64,000 nucleotides of DNA from Paenibacillus sp. FSL W8-0426 (GTDB lineage: Bacteria; Bacillota; Bacilli; Paenibacillales; Paenibacillaceae): the NCBI RefSeq assembly GCF_037969725.1, contig NZ_CP150203.1:3178001-3242000 (forward strand), read 5' to 3'. How positions within the stretch are numbered: the stretch's first letter is position 1; each line of letters starts with the position of its first letter. This document shows, piece after piece, positions 36,380 through 45,707 of this stretch. A program made the translations under genes and the position numbers. The notes beneath the pieces are model-generated. The model was not told the DNA's origin and did not search any database. It was given only the letters and a program-made list of their open reading frames with translations.

Positions 36380-36401
36380 ATGATACAGCGTATTGTATCA
36401 T
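36380..36401. promoter_or_regulatory. LysR-type operator between divergent genes
   Basis: ATGATACA and TGTATCAT form a perfect eight-base inverted repeat with a six-base spacer. It lies about 45 bases from the LysR start and about 105 from the EamA start, where autoregulation and activation sites are expected. Confidence 0.6.
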
Positions 36402-36506
36402 GTTTATCAAGCAAGAGGGAAGAAGCAAAACACAGCATTGCCAGTGGCTAAACCCGGCACTGTAGTGCCAGGATCTGTAATATTACATGGATGGGAGCAG
36501 GATCAA

Positions 36507-37427
36507 ATGAAAGCAAAAGCTTGGCTATTTTTAATACTGGCGAATCTGTTTTGGGCCGGAAACCTGATTTTCGGCAAAGCGGTAACGTCTGATTTCTCGC
36601 CGGTCTGGGCGTCCTTTTTGCGGTGGGGCATCGCGGCTTTGGTGTTGATTCCGCTGGCGCAGCTGGCGGAGAAGCCGAATTGGGTGAAAGTATGGAAGAA
36701 CAACTGGGGAGTGCTGCTATTCCTTTCAGTGGTGGGCGTTGTTCTCTATACCCTTCTCACCTATACAGCACTCCGGTACACTTCGTCGACGAACGGAAGT
36801 TTGATCAACAGTTTGACTCCGGCCGTCATGATTATCCTTTCGCTGTTATTTCTCAAAGAGAACATTACCGGGTGGCAGGGAGTGGGGCTGGTGTTGTCTT
36901 TTTTGGGCGTGCTGACGGTGTTGACCAAAGGACATTTGCTGGGTGTATTCAACACGCATTACAACCAGGGAGACGGCATCATGTTTGCTGCCGTATTTCT
37001 GTGGGCCATGTATTCGCTGATCGGCAAACGGGCCCAGCATCTTCCGCCGATCACATTTGTAGCGTTTACGGCGTTTATAGGCGTCATATGCATGGTACCG
37101 CTCCTGTTTCTACAACCATTGTCTACGGAGCACATCACGTCTTCGGGCATTACAGGCGTCATCTATTTGGGCTTGTTCCCTTCCATTGGATCATTTCTGT
37201 TCTGGAACCAAGGCGTTAAGGAACTTGGACCGGGCAAAGCCAGCATTACGATGAATTTGATGCCCATCTTTACCGCGATTCTTTCCGTGATTCTTGGCCA
37301 GCAGCTGCTGATTTCACAAATCGTCGGCGGCGTGATCGTCATCGTGGGCATGCTGCTTTCGGCCAATCTGATGGCCCGGAGAGGAAAAGGCAGGACGCTG
37401 TGGAAGCGAACCGGCAGAACGGTATAA
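36507..37427 (+). CDS. EamA/DMT-family transporter
   Basis: This 306-residue membrane protein has ten predicted helices in two EamA halves (AWLFLILANLFWAGNLIFGK at the start; a second half from about residue 155, GIMFAAVFLWAMYSLIGKRA). The ATG at 36507 follows GGGAGCAGG; the longer frame from 36393 overlaps the operator. Proteins of this family export metabolites such as amino acids. Control by the divergent LysR gene is likely. Confidence 0.88.
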   Translation: MKAKAWLFLILANLFWAGNLIFGKAVTSDFSPVWASFLRWGIAALVLIPLAQLAEKPNWVKVWKNNWGVLLFLSVVGVVLYTLLTYTALRYTSSTNGSLINSLTPAVMIILSLLFLKENITGWQGVGLVLSFLGVLTVLTKGHLLGVFNTHYNQGDGIMFAAVFLWAMYSLIGKRAQHLPPITFVAFTAFIGVICMVPLLFLQPLSTEHITSSGITGVIYLGLFPSIGSFLFWNQGVKELGPGKASITMNLMPIFTAILSVILGQQLLISQIVGGVIVIVGMLLSANLMARRGKGRTLWKRTGRTV

Positions 37428-37549
37428 CCCATTTTTCGTGGTTAAGAATCGTTGTATCCAGACTGATGTATGTCCATTCGCAAGAAGGACATGGTATAAT
37501 GGTGAAAATATAATCGCAACGGCGATCCGTGCAGTCAAATGAAGGCGAA

Positions 37550-37583
37550 AGAAGACCCGAATTCCAACGAATTCGGGTCTTCT
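37550..37583. terminator. Perfect inverted repeat between EamA and aldolase genes
   Basis: AGAAGACCCGAATTC (37550-37564) and its exact complement (37569-37583) flank the loop CAAC. There is no clear T tract on either side. It lies between convergent genes and probably ends transcription in both directions. Confidence 0.55.
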
Positions 37584-37650
37584 GCATGTTTCGCTTTAAC
37601 GCTGTGATTCCAATTTTCTTATTGGTCAAATACCGCTTTTTCGATCCGAC

Positions 37651-38556
37651 TCACTCATGTGCTTCTTCATAGGATTGAAGGTCTTTAAGAGTCGACTTTA
37701 ATCTCTCCCGTGCTGAAGAATTCAATGGTTGCAGCGGAAGCGGGAGACTAGGGCTTGAGATCAAGCCGAGAATTTCTGCCGATGCCGCAGCGACGCGAAG
37801 ACTGCCGTATTGACGAAATAGCGCCCAAATCGGTTCAAGCCGCGCTGAGCTGAGCTTGGCTTCGTCCGCACGGCTGCTCAGGGCCAATCGAGTGATGCTG
37901 AGGCATGTTTTTGGAAACAAACCTCCGAGAACCGAGTACCATGCGTCGCATCCTGCATTCAAGCCGGTGGCAGCAAACGGATCGCCACTTACGCCGATCG
38001 AAACATGGGAAGGGATGATGGACCTCAATTGATCAATGCGCGCCTTGGCCTTTTCAGGCTCAGAGGGGACGCCGGGAATTTTGATCGAACGAACAAACGG
38101 CAACCTGGAAATTCTTCCGTGGAGTTCGTCGCTAAAGTGAAAATGCGTCGTTGACGGATTATCGTAAACGCACAAGGGAATGGATAACGCATTCGTGACC
38201 TGTTCATACAACAAATAAACCTCTTCATCCGTAAGCGCTTGATAAGAGACGGGCGCCAGCAGCACTCCCTTTGCTCCTGCTTCTTGTGCGTCCTCCGCCA
38301 AGCGAAGCACGTCAAGCGTCCGAAGCGCGCTTATGCTTGTCATTACGGGAATGCCTTCAGCCGTCTTGACGGCAAGTTTAAGGACCCGCAAACGTTCTTC
38401 CCGGTTCAAATAGGCATAGTTTCCCGTCGAACCAAGCGCGCCGATCGAATCGACGCCAGCGGCAACCAATCGCTGAACCAATCCCGCAAATTCGTTGTCA
38501 TGAATGCCTGCCTCGTTTAACGGGGTAAGCGGAAAAGCGGATAATCCATGGAACAT
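37651..38556 (-). CDS. DapA/NanA-family aldolase (dihydrodipicolinate synthase family)
   Basis: This 301-residue enzyme has the TIM-barrel aldolase marks: GSTGNY near residue 42 (the usual GTTGE pattern altered), PVMTSI, the catalytic Tyr 131 in CVYDNPST, and the Schiff-base Lys 159 in VRSIKIPG. The Glu of GTTGE, common in lysine-pathway DapA, is replaced by Asn, so a sugar-acid aldolase or dehydratase is as likely as DapA. ATG at 38556 follows AAGGAGTG; a TTG lies one codon earlier. No pathway partner is adjacent. Confidence 0.85.
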   Translation of the reverse strand: MFHGLSAFPLTPLNEAGIHDNEFAGLVQRLVAAGVDSIGALGSTGNYAYLNREERLRVLKLAVKTAEGIPVMTSISALRTLDVLRLAEDAQEAGAKGVLLAPVSYQALTDEEVYLLYEQVTNALSIPLCVYDNPSTTHFHFSDELHGRISRLPFVRSIKIPGVPSEPEKAKARIDQLRSIIPSHVSIGVSGDPFAATGLNAGCDAWYSVLGGLFPKTCLSITRLALSSRADEAKLSSARLEPIWALFRQYGSLRVAAASAEILGLISSPSLPLPLQPLNSSARERLKSTLKDLQSYEEAHE

Positions 38557-38675
38557 CAAGCCACACTCCTTATATCTTGAATCTCGACAAATTGTATAAA
38601 CAAAATGGACTGATTCACAGTACCAATAATGAGATAAATAACTAGGCCAATTTTTACTACCACAAGCAAACTTGC

Positions 38676-38768
38676 TATATAGGTTGAACTAAACATTTAC
38701 ACGATAACGGAGAGGTCAGAAAGAATCTGTAGAAGCGGAGCGTTCGCATTTATCATCGGATTCCCGGA
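38676..38768 (+). repeat. Intergenic structured repeat, copy R2 (3' truncated)
   Basis: It starts with the same TATATAGGTTGAAC terminus as R1 and matches R1 closely through GATAACGGAGAGG and AATCTGTAGAAGCGGAGCG, then follows the shorter R3 form (GCATTTATCATCGGATT) and stops. The second half is missing. The part from 38716 onward is read on the minus strand as the end of the YczE-like gene. Confidence 0.85.
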
Positions 38769-39381
38769 AGGTCGACGTGACCGATCGAGAACATATGCCA
38801 CCCAAACCTTTGCGAATGATGGGCATAAAAAAGTTCAGAATCAATCCTCCGAAACATACCGTTAATATCGTCCCGATTCCGATCGGCCCTTTTAAAAGGA
38901 CTGCAACCAGCAAAAAGGCCAGGTAAACCAAAGTTCTCGCGAAAAACAGGTTGGTTTTTGTCAAATCCCGAATAATCAACGTTAACCGGTCTACCGGAAT
39001 CGGCGCAAAGTTGGTGTATAAATACGTAGCCGTGCCCAGCCCGATAACGATGAGGCCGAATGCAAAACAAACCCATTGACCCGGCCACAACTCAGACCCC
39101 GGCCAGCCCTGCAGCAGAAAAAGCCACAGATCGATCCCGAAGCCTGTGATCATGGCTGTCAGCAATCCTAATATTTCCGGTCTTCGTTGGCTTAACAGTG
39201 CATTGCAGCCTATTAACATCAAAGCAACGATGATCTCCCAGCTGCCTACCGTAAGTCCAACATTTTCGGAAAGTCCGACCAAAAGGGCATCAAAAGGCGA
39301 CGTTCCAAGATCCGATTGGATGGTGAGAGCGATGCCCAGCGTTAACACGAAAATACCGATGACGTAAAATACAAACTTCAT
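38716..39381 (-). CDS. YczE-like membrane protein (tail encoded by repeat R2)
   Basis: This 221-residue protein has five or six hydrophobic helices and the YczE/YitT-type start IGIFVLTLGIALTIQSDLGTSPFDALLVGLS, with FAPIPVDRLTLIIRD in the middle. Family members are about 200-215 residues and YczE is linked to lipopeptide production in Bacillus, but its mechanism is unclear. The last 15 residues (ESDDKCERSASTDSF) and the stop codon lie inside repeat R2, so the native end has been replaced. The hydrophobic core is intact, so function may be kept. Confidence 0.85.
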   Translation of the reverse strand: MKFVFYVIGIFVLTLGIALTIQSDLGTSPFDALLVGLSENVGLTVGSWEIIVALMLIGCNALLSQRRPEILGLLTAMITGFGIDLWLFLLQGWPGSELWPGQWVCFAFGLIVIGLGTATYLYTNFAPIPVDRLTLIIRDLTKTNLFFARTLVYLAFLLVAVLLKGPIGIGTILTVCFGGLILNFFMPIIRKGLGGICSRSVTSTFRESDDKCERSASTDSF

Positions 39382-39408
39382 ATTGACTCGACCCCATCAC
39401 TCTAAAAT

Positions 39409-39480
39409 TTTGTTGCAAACTCAACAAAAATAATATACATTAAATATATTCCATTGCTCGTTGCATTTGCAACAAAAATA
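39409..39480. promoter_or_regulatory. Two dyad operators between YczE-like and PaiA-like genes
   Basis: Two sites share the pattern GTTGCA...CAACAAAAATA: 39412-39432 (itself within TTTTGTTG...CAACAAAA) and 39460-39480 (core GTTGCATTTGCAAC, a perfect palindrome). They are 48 bases apart and lie between divergent genes. A MarR- or TetR-type repressor is likely; none is encoded beside them. Confidence 0.55.
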
Positions 39481-39523
39481 TAGAACGGAAAAACACCAAA
39501 GACTTTGAATGATCTAGGAGTGA

Positions 39524-40051
<528 letters not shown>

Positions 40052-40091
40052 TTCCTCGTCGGATCAATAGGGTAGTAGAGTAATAGTGTAA

Positions 40092-40120
40092 TGGGGTACG
40101 CATTGGCGTGCCCTATTTTT
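40092..40120 (+). terminator. Terminator after PaiA-like gene
   Basis: GGGGTACGC and GCGTGCCCT pair with G-T pairs around ATTG, followed by ATTTTT. Confidence 0.7.
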
Positions 40121-40274
40121 ACGTGTTTTAACAGACGCTTTCTCACCCCATTCTCCCATCGCTAACCTATGGCATGATAAAAAGCTTTACAAGATATAGC
40201 AGTAAACGGTAAAGTAACGACATTGAAGAGGATGGTTCAGAAACTCCACAATTTAAACAAAGGAAGGTCTGCGG

Positions 40275-42098
40275 ATGGAGCGCAATCACCGGATCAAAAG
40301 GTCGGGGTCATGGATTGGAAACTTGCGGTTTCAAAACAAATTGCTGATCAGTTATTTGCTGGCATGCATTGTTCCGTTATTAATTGTAAGCGTATTCATT
40401 TTCCGTTATTCTGCTGCCACGCTCGAAGATTCTTCGGAAGAGTTCGCTTCGCTGTACACGTCACAAATCAAGTCTTCGTTGAACGAATTCATCAAGGAAT
40501 ATGATAAAGTCACGAAGTCGGTGCTGGTCGACAACCAGCTGATTTACAACCTCGGAGAAGAGCGGAACATGCCCATGGACGAGGTGGTCAATCAAAGGGT
40601 CGCCGTACAGCAACTGCTGATGCGGGTCGCGATGCTCAAATCCGAGATTGGCACGGTGATGCTGATCAGCCGGGATCACCACGTGTATCAGTACACAACG
40701 ACAACAAGCAGGGTGAACGAAAAGAGGCTGCTTTCCCAAGCGTGGTACCAAGGAATCCAGAGTTTAAACGAAACCTTCTTCATTACCGGTTTGCATGACC
40801 GTTCCTATTATGAAGATCAAGGAGCGGGAGCCGTCGTGACGTTGGGAAGAGTGTTATATAACTCTAATGGTGCGTATGCAGGCTTGCTGCTGATCGATCT
40901 CGATCCCTTTGCATTGCTGCAGCTTGATCACGAATTTATCACGACCAGGGACAAATATGGCATCAATGTCGTCATTTACAACCGGCAAGGAGAAATCGTG
41001 TACCATTCCGACGCGGCCAGCGGCCAAATTCCGTGGGAAGAATGGATCGGATTGAAATCGGAGCTTATTGGCGAAAGCGGCAGCAAAGACCAGATCCGCT
41101 TATCCGGCAGCACTGCCGGGGGGGAACTAAACATCCAAACCGATATTCCACGGTCAAAGCTGCTGCAAAAGATCAATCAGATCAAAGGCATGAGCACCAT
41201 CGTGATTCTGGTCAGCTGCCTGATTGTTGTCCTCATCTCATTTTGGTTAAGCCATAGAATTACCCGGCCGATCATTCGTCTGCGCAGAAGTATGAAACGA
41301 GCGGAAATGGGAAATTATCATCCGATCGAAAAAGAGCATACCAACGACGAAATCGGCGGCCTGGTGCACAGCTACAACAAAATGATCCGCACGATCAAGG
41401 CATTGATCGAAGACGTGTACATGGCCGAAATCAAGCAGCGTCAAGCGAAACTCACCGCACTTCAAAATCAGATCAATCCCCACATGCTGTACAACACCCT
41501 GGAATCCATCCGCATGAAAGCGCTGGTGAACGATGATGAAGAAACTGCCGGAATGATTAAAATTTTGGCTCGCATGTTTCGTTTGACCTTGGGCAAAGAA
41601 GGAAAACGCCATTCCGTGAAAAATGAACTGGATTATACGATCAATTATTTGCAGCTTCAAAACATGCGTTTCGATCATACGTTCGAATGGGTGATTGATA
41701 TCCCGGACGAAATGTTGGAGTGCAGCATCCTTCCATTGATTTTTCAGCCCATCGTTGAAAATAGCATCAACCACGGATTTATCGACTACAACCGCAAATT
41801 GACGATCACCATTACGGGAAGCTGGACGAAAGATGGGGACCTCCTGTTCCGGATTTCGGACAACGGGAGCGGCATGACCTCGGACAAATGGATGGAGATT
41901 CAACAGTCGTTGAAGGAAGCCGGTACGAACAAATCCAAGTTGGAGCAGGAGGAGGATTCTGCAGAAAAAGGGCTGGGATTGCAAAACATTTCGGAGCGAA
42001 TCAAGCTCAATTATGGCGATGCGTACGAATTAACGATGATGTCGGAAAGCATGAATGGAACAACCGTCGAGATTCTGATCCCAAAACATAATTCGTAA
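40275..42098 (+). CDS. YesM-type sensor histidine kinase
   Basis: This 607-residue membrane kinase senses an extracellular signal, probably a sugar, for locus B. TM helix 1 lies near residues 24-44 and TM helix 2 near 306-325, enclosing an extracellular domain of about 260 residues. A HAMP linker follows. The kinase domain has the phospho-acceptor His 403 (LQNQINPHMLYNTLESI), an N box (PIVENSINHGF) and a G box (DNGSGM, GLGLQNI). The ATG follows AAAGGAAGG. It is 34 bases upstream of the response regulator gene. LytS/YesM kinases pair with YesN regulators next to sugar importers. Confidence 0.94.
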   Translation: MERNHRIKRSGSWIGNLRFQNKLLISYLLACIVPLLIVSVFIFRYSAATLEDSSEEFASLYTSQIKSSLNEFIKEYDKVTKSVLVDNQLIYNLGEERNMPMDEVVNQRVAVQQLLMRVAMLKSEIGTVMLISRDHHVYQYTTTTSRVNEKRLLSQAWYQGIQSLNETFFITGLHDRSYYEDQGAGAVVTLGRVLYNSNGAYAGLLLIDLDPFALLQLDHEFITTRDKYGINVVIYNRQGEIVYHSDAASGQIPWEEWIGLKSELIGESGSKDQIRLSGSTAGGELNIQTDIPRSKLLQKINQIKGMSTIVILVSCLIVVLISFWLSHRITRPIIRLRRSMKRAEMGNYHPIEKEHTNDEIGGLVHSYNKMIRTIKALIEDVYMAEIKQRQAKLTALQNQINPHMLYNTLESIRMKALVNDDEETAGMIKILARMFRLTLGKEGKRHSVKNELDYTINYLQLQNMRFDHTFEWVIDIPDEMLECSILPLIFQPIVENSINHGFIDYNRKLTITITGSWTKDGDLLFRISDNGSGMTSDKWMEIQQSLKEAGTNKSKLEQEEDSAEKGLGLQNISERIKLNYGDAYELTMMSESMNGTTVEILIPKHNS

Positions 42099-42132
42099 GT
42101 TGGTTTGAAATGACCGAAGGGGGTGTGCTTGG

Positions 42133-43716
42133 ATGAAAATTATCGTGGTGGACGACGAAAAAGGCATTGTGGAAGGTCTTAAAAAAATGATCCATCGCTA
42201 CATTCCGGAATGCGAAATTGTGGGGACCGCCTATAACGGGCTGGAAGGCATGGATATCATTCAGAAAAGGAAGCCGGATATCGTCATAACAGACATACGC
42301 ATGCCGCAGGCGGGCGGCCTGGAGATGATCCAAGCCCTGAAGCAAAGCAGCTGCACGGCAAAGTTTATTTTGCTCAGCGGATATGCCGACTTTGAATATG
42401 CAAGGACAGGCATGCGGCTCGGCGTAAGGTTCTATATGAACAAACCGGTTGAGGAAGAGGAGCTGCGCGATTGCGTCCGCCAGGCCATGGAAGAAATCCG
42501 TGCGGACAATGCCTCCCTGCAGGAAATGAAACAGCTGAAACAGGAAGTTCACGGCAGGAATCAGGAAGAAGCTTTGCGGAACATCCTTGAACTTGGCGGC
42601 GGTCATGCGGAACTTGTACAGGAACTGCTTCAGATCGCCCAAATCCCTAGAGACAACAAGGTTTTCACGTCGATGATGATCGAATTCCACGGGCCTGTCG
42701 AGGTTCTGAAAGAGTCGGGTTTGGAACCGTTGTATCAGCGCATTGATCTGGCTTTAAAGAGGTACGAGGGCGTCTACCGGTTCCGATATTCGGGTCCCCA
42801 AATTGCTGTGTTGATTGCGCATGGCGGAGCGATTGGCTATGGTGAACTGGTGCGTTCGATGCGCAATCTGAGAGAGGATGTGCATCGGAATTTGAACTTA
42901 TCCATCGCTATTGGCATCGGTTCCGTGCAGGAACGTGCAGAAGGCATCGGTCAATCGTTTGAGGAAGCCCGGATGGCACTGAGTTATAAAGTCATCAAAG
43001 GCGGGAGCGCCGTCATTCCGTTCACGGAGATCGTTAACTCGGGAGAAAGCAGCCAGCCGGTACCCGAGCATTTTATCAATAAACTGGAAAGTGCGCTCGA
43101 TAACATGGAGGAGGCGGAATGCACAGGCGTGATCCGCGAGATTTTTCGATGGATGGAGGCAGGGTCCAACATGGGACTGCAGGATTTGCAGTTAAAGTGT
43201 CTGCACATCCTTGTGGCAAGCACGCGCAAGATGTCTTTCCAGCAGCTGCAGCAGAATGAGTCTTTGGGACGCCATATTCTTTCATTGGAGGGCATTTCGC
43301 GGTTTCGAACGCTGGCAGAGCTGGAAACGTGGATGATTCAAACCTTTCGCGGCATCATCGGGTTCAAGCTGGAACACCATGTGCCCAAAAAGAAAGACAT
43401 GATTACGGAGATGCAGGAATATATCGCGGAGCACTACAATCAACCGCTTGGCCTTGCGGAATTGGCCGCACGTTTTTATATGAATCCGTATTACCTGAGC
43501 CAGTTTTTTAAACAAAAGACGGGGGAGACTTACCTGAATTTTTTGACCCGTATCCGGATCGACAAAGCCAGGGAGCTGCTGGAGAATACCGATTTGAAGA
43601 TATACGAAATTTGCCATAAGGTAGGTTATTCCGATGCGCAGCACTTTGCCCGGATGTTCGAAAAGCTGACCGGCTGCAAACCGCGGGAATATCGCAAAAA
43701 CTTGCCGACGAATTAA
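42133..43716 (+). CDS. YesN-type response regulator with AraC DNA-binding domain
   Basis: This 527-residue protein has a receiver domain (residues 1-120; phospho-acceptor Asp 54 in DIVITDIRMP, Lys near 105 in MNKPVEEEE) and a C-terminal AraC double helix-turn-helix (about 425-525; LAELAARFYMNPYYLSQFFKQ and EICHKVGYSDAQHFARMFEK). The middle region is typical of YesN. Start follows GAAGGGGG. Phosphorylated by the upstream kinase, it should activate the importer genes that begin at 43872. A strong terminator separates the two units. Confidence 0.95.
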   Translation: MKIIVVDDEKGIVEGLKKMIHRYIPECEIVGTAYNGLEGMDIIQKRKPDIVITDIRMPQAGGLEMIQALKQSSCTAKFILLSGYADFEYARTGMRLGVRFYMNKPVEEEELRDCVRQAMEEIRADNASLQEMKQLKQEVHGRNQEEALRNILELGGGHAELVQELLQIAQIPRDNKVFTSMMIEFHGPVEVLKESGLEPLYQRIDLALKRYEGVYRFRYSGPQIAVLIAHGGAIGYGELVRSMRNLREDVHRNLNLSIAIGIGSVQERAEGIGQSFEEARMALSYKVIKGGSAVIPFTEIVNSGESSQPVPEHFINKLESALDNMEEAECTGVIREIFRWMEAGSNMGLQDLQLKCLHILVASTRKMSFQQLQQNESLGRHILSLEGISRFRTLAELETWMIQTFRGIIGFKLEHHVPKKKDMITEMQEYIAEHYNQPLGLAELAARFYMNPYYLSQFFKQKTGETYLNFLTRIRIDKARELLENTDLKIYEICHKVGYSDAQHFARMFEKLTGCKPREYRKNLPTN

Positions 43717-43731
43717 GCGAATGTTCACTTG

Positions 43732-43755
43732 CCACCCCGAAAGGGGTGGTTTTTT
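43732..43755 (+). terminator. Terminator after response regulator gene
   Basis: CCACCCC-GAAA-GGGGTGG followed by six T. It isolates the regulatory pair from the importer operon. Confidence 0.88.
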
Positions 43756-43794
43756 CACCTTAAAAATAGCGTGTTTAAACTTAAAAATGCCCAA

Positions 43795-43823
43795 TTGAGA
43801 GACGTTCATTCGAATTGTATAGT
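43795..43823 (+). promoter_or_regulatory. Sigma-A promoter of importer operon B
   Basis: TTGAGA (43795-43800) and TATAGT (43818-43823) are 17 bases apart, 48 bases before the permease start. It is the expected target of the YesN-type activator. Confidence 0.65.
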
Positions 43824-43871
43824 TAGCATGTAAGCGGATTCATCCAAGAGATGCCAGGGAGGAGGAAGGAC

Positions 43872-44777
43872 TTGAAGTCTATTGCGTTCCATCGTATGAA
43901 AGTCTATTGGCCCTTGTATGTGATGGCCATTCCGGGAATCGTTTTTCTTATCGTTTTCAAATTCATTCCCTTGGGCGGCGCGGTCATTGCCTTCAAAGAC
44001 TACTCGGTTTTCCAAGGATTTGTGGATAGCCCTTGGGTAGGACTCAAGCATTTTAACACGCTGCTTCACCATCCTGACTTCGCTCGTGTATTCGGCAACA
44101 CACTGATGCTGGGGCTGCTTAAGCTGGTCATCGTGTTTCCGGTCCCGGTGATCCTCGCGTTGATGATCAATGAAATCCGAAAATCAGCATTGAAGAAAGG
44201 AATCCAGACCGCGCTGTACATCCCGCACTTTTTATCATGGGTTATCGTGGGGGGCATTCTGTTCGATTTCTTTTCGTTAAGCGGATTATTCAATACGGTC
44301 ATCGGCTGGTTTGGGGGAGAAGCGGTTTTGGCCATGCAGGAGAGCGCCTATTTCCGGCCGATTTATGCCCTGTCTTCGATATGGAGGGATGCCGGGTGGG
44401 GGACCGTGGTGTATATGGCGGCCATCAGTGCGATCGATCCGCAGCTGTATGAATCGGCGATGATCGACGGGGCATCCAAGTTCAAACAGATTCGCCACAT
44501 TACGTTCCCGCTCCTTTTGCCAACCGTGACGGTGCTGTTTTTGCTCGAAATCGGGAATTTCCTGGACCTTGGCTTCGATCAGGTGTATAACCTGCTCACG
44601 CCGATGACCTATAACGTGGGAGATATTCTGGACACGTACGTATTCCGAACGGGCATTCAGCAGGCTCAGTACAGTTTTGCGACGGCGGTCGGCCTGTTTC
44701 AGTCAGTCATTGGATTCATGATGGTATACGTCTTCAACAGGCTGTCGAAAAAAGTATCGGACGGGGGGCTCTGGTAA
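43872..44777 (+). CDS. ABC sugar transporter permease, LplB type
   Basis: This 301-residue permease spans the membrane with six helices. The EAA loop reads YESAMIDGASKFKQIRHITFP near residue 195. The TTG at 43872 follows GGGAGGAGGAAGG; an ATG at 43851 has no such site. It overlaps no gene and ends two bases before the second permease start. It is the first gene of the importer operon of locus B and close to the truncated permease at position 2. Confidence 0.92.
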   Translation: MKSIAFHRMKVYWPLYVMAIPGIVFLIVFKFIPLGGAVIAFKDYSVFQGFVDSPWVGLKHFNTLLHHPDFARVFGNTLMLGLLKLVIVFPVPVILALMINEIRKSALKKGIQTALYIPHFLSWVIVGGILFDFFSLSGLFNTVIGWFGGEAVLAMQESAYFRPIYALSSIWRDAGWGTVVYMAAISAIDPQLYESAMIDGASKFKQIRHITFPLLLPTVTVLFLLEIGNFLDLGFDQVYNLLTPMTYNVGDILDTYVFRTGIQQAQYSFATAVGLFQSVIGFMMVYVFNRLSKKVSDGGLW

Positions 44778-44778
44778 C

Positions 44779-45648
44779 ATGCTCGAATCGAGAAGCGAAA
44801 AAGTGTTCACCACGTCGATTACCGTCTTTCTCATTCTATTTTCCATTGTGGCCATCATCCCGCTTCTATCCGTGATCGCGACCTCATTCAGCTCGAAAAG
44901 CGTTGTGGACATGAATCTGGTCACCTTGTGGCCCAAGCAGTTTACGCTGGATTCGTGGAAGTACATTTTCGACCGTCCCGATCTGTGGAAATCTTTCTTC
45001 ATTACGCTCGGCTCAACGTTAATCGGAACCGTGCTGGCATTGATCATGACTGCTTTGTTTGCATACCCGCTCTCCAAGTCGGAGTTCCGCTGGGGTTCAT
45101 TCCTGATGGTGGCCGTGGTCATTGCGATGATCTTCAAAGCGCCGATCGTGCCTTATTTCCTGACGGTTCGCAGCATCGGCCTGTACGATAATCCATTGGT
45201 GCTGATCTTGCCTCACATCCTGAACCCGTTCAATCTAATCATCATGAGAACGTTCTTCAAGCAATTTTCCAAAGAGTTGGAGGAAGCGGCCTTCTTGGAA
45301 GGCTGCGGATATTTCCGCATGCTGTTCCAATTCGTGCTCCCGTTATCCAAAGCCGTACTTGCAACGCTTGCCCTGTTCTATGGCGTAGTGTTATGGAATC
45401 AGTTCCAGCATCCATTGTTTTTTCTGCAAGACGCCAACTGGTTTCCGCTTCAGATCAAGATTCGGCAATTCATTACGGATGACAGCGTCATTATGGCCGG
45501 AGCTGCCTCCACGGTGGACCTGAACTACAATGAACGGACCCTAAGAGCGACTACCGTCATCTTTGCGATTCTCCCGATCATTGTGGTCTATCCTTTCCTG
45601 CAAAAATACTTTGTCAAAGGCGCCATGATCGGCTCCGTGAAAGGCTGA
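44779..45648 (+). CDS. ABC sugar transporter permease, LplC/YtcP type
   Basis: This 289-residue permease begins one base after the stop codon of the first permease, so translation is coupled. The EAA loop reads EEAAFLEGCGYFRMLFQFVLP near residue 175 and the C-terminus is GAMIGSVKG, as in the matching permease of locus A. It works with the lipoprotein encoded next. Confidence 0.93.
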   Translation: MLESRSEKVFTTSITVFLILFSIVAIIPLLSVIATSFSSKSVVDMNLVTLWPKQFTLDSWKYIFDRPDLWKSFFITLGSTLIGTVLALIMTALFAYPLSKSEFRWGSFLMVAVVIAMIFKAPIVPYFLTVRSIGLYDNPLVLILPHILNPFNLIIMRTFFKQFSKELEEAAFLEGCGYFRMLFQFVLPLSKAVLATLALFYGVVLWNQFQHPLFFLQDANWFPLQIKIRQFITDDSVIMAGAASTVDLNYNERTLRATTVIFAILPIIVVYPFLQKYFVKGAMIGSVKG

Positions 45649-45707
45649 AGCAAAGTCTGCGGTTGGCTACACCTAAACTATAAATCTATGAATAGGGGGA
45701 ATACAGC

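Noticed and set aside
43851..43871. ATG at 43851 as start of the locus B permease
   Set aside because: The ribosome site GGGAGGAGGAAGG lies inside that extension and fits the TTG at 43872.
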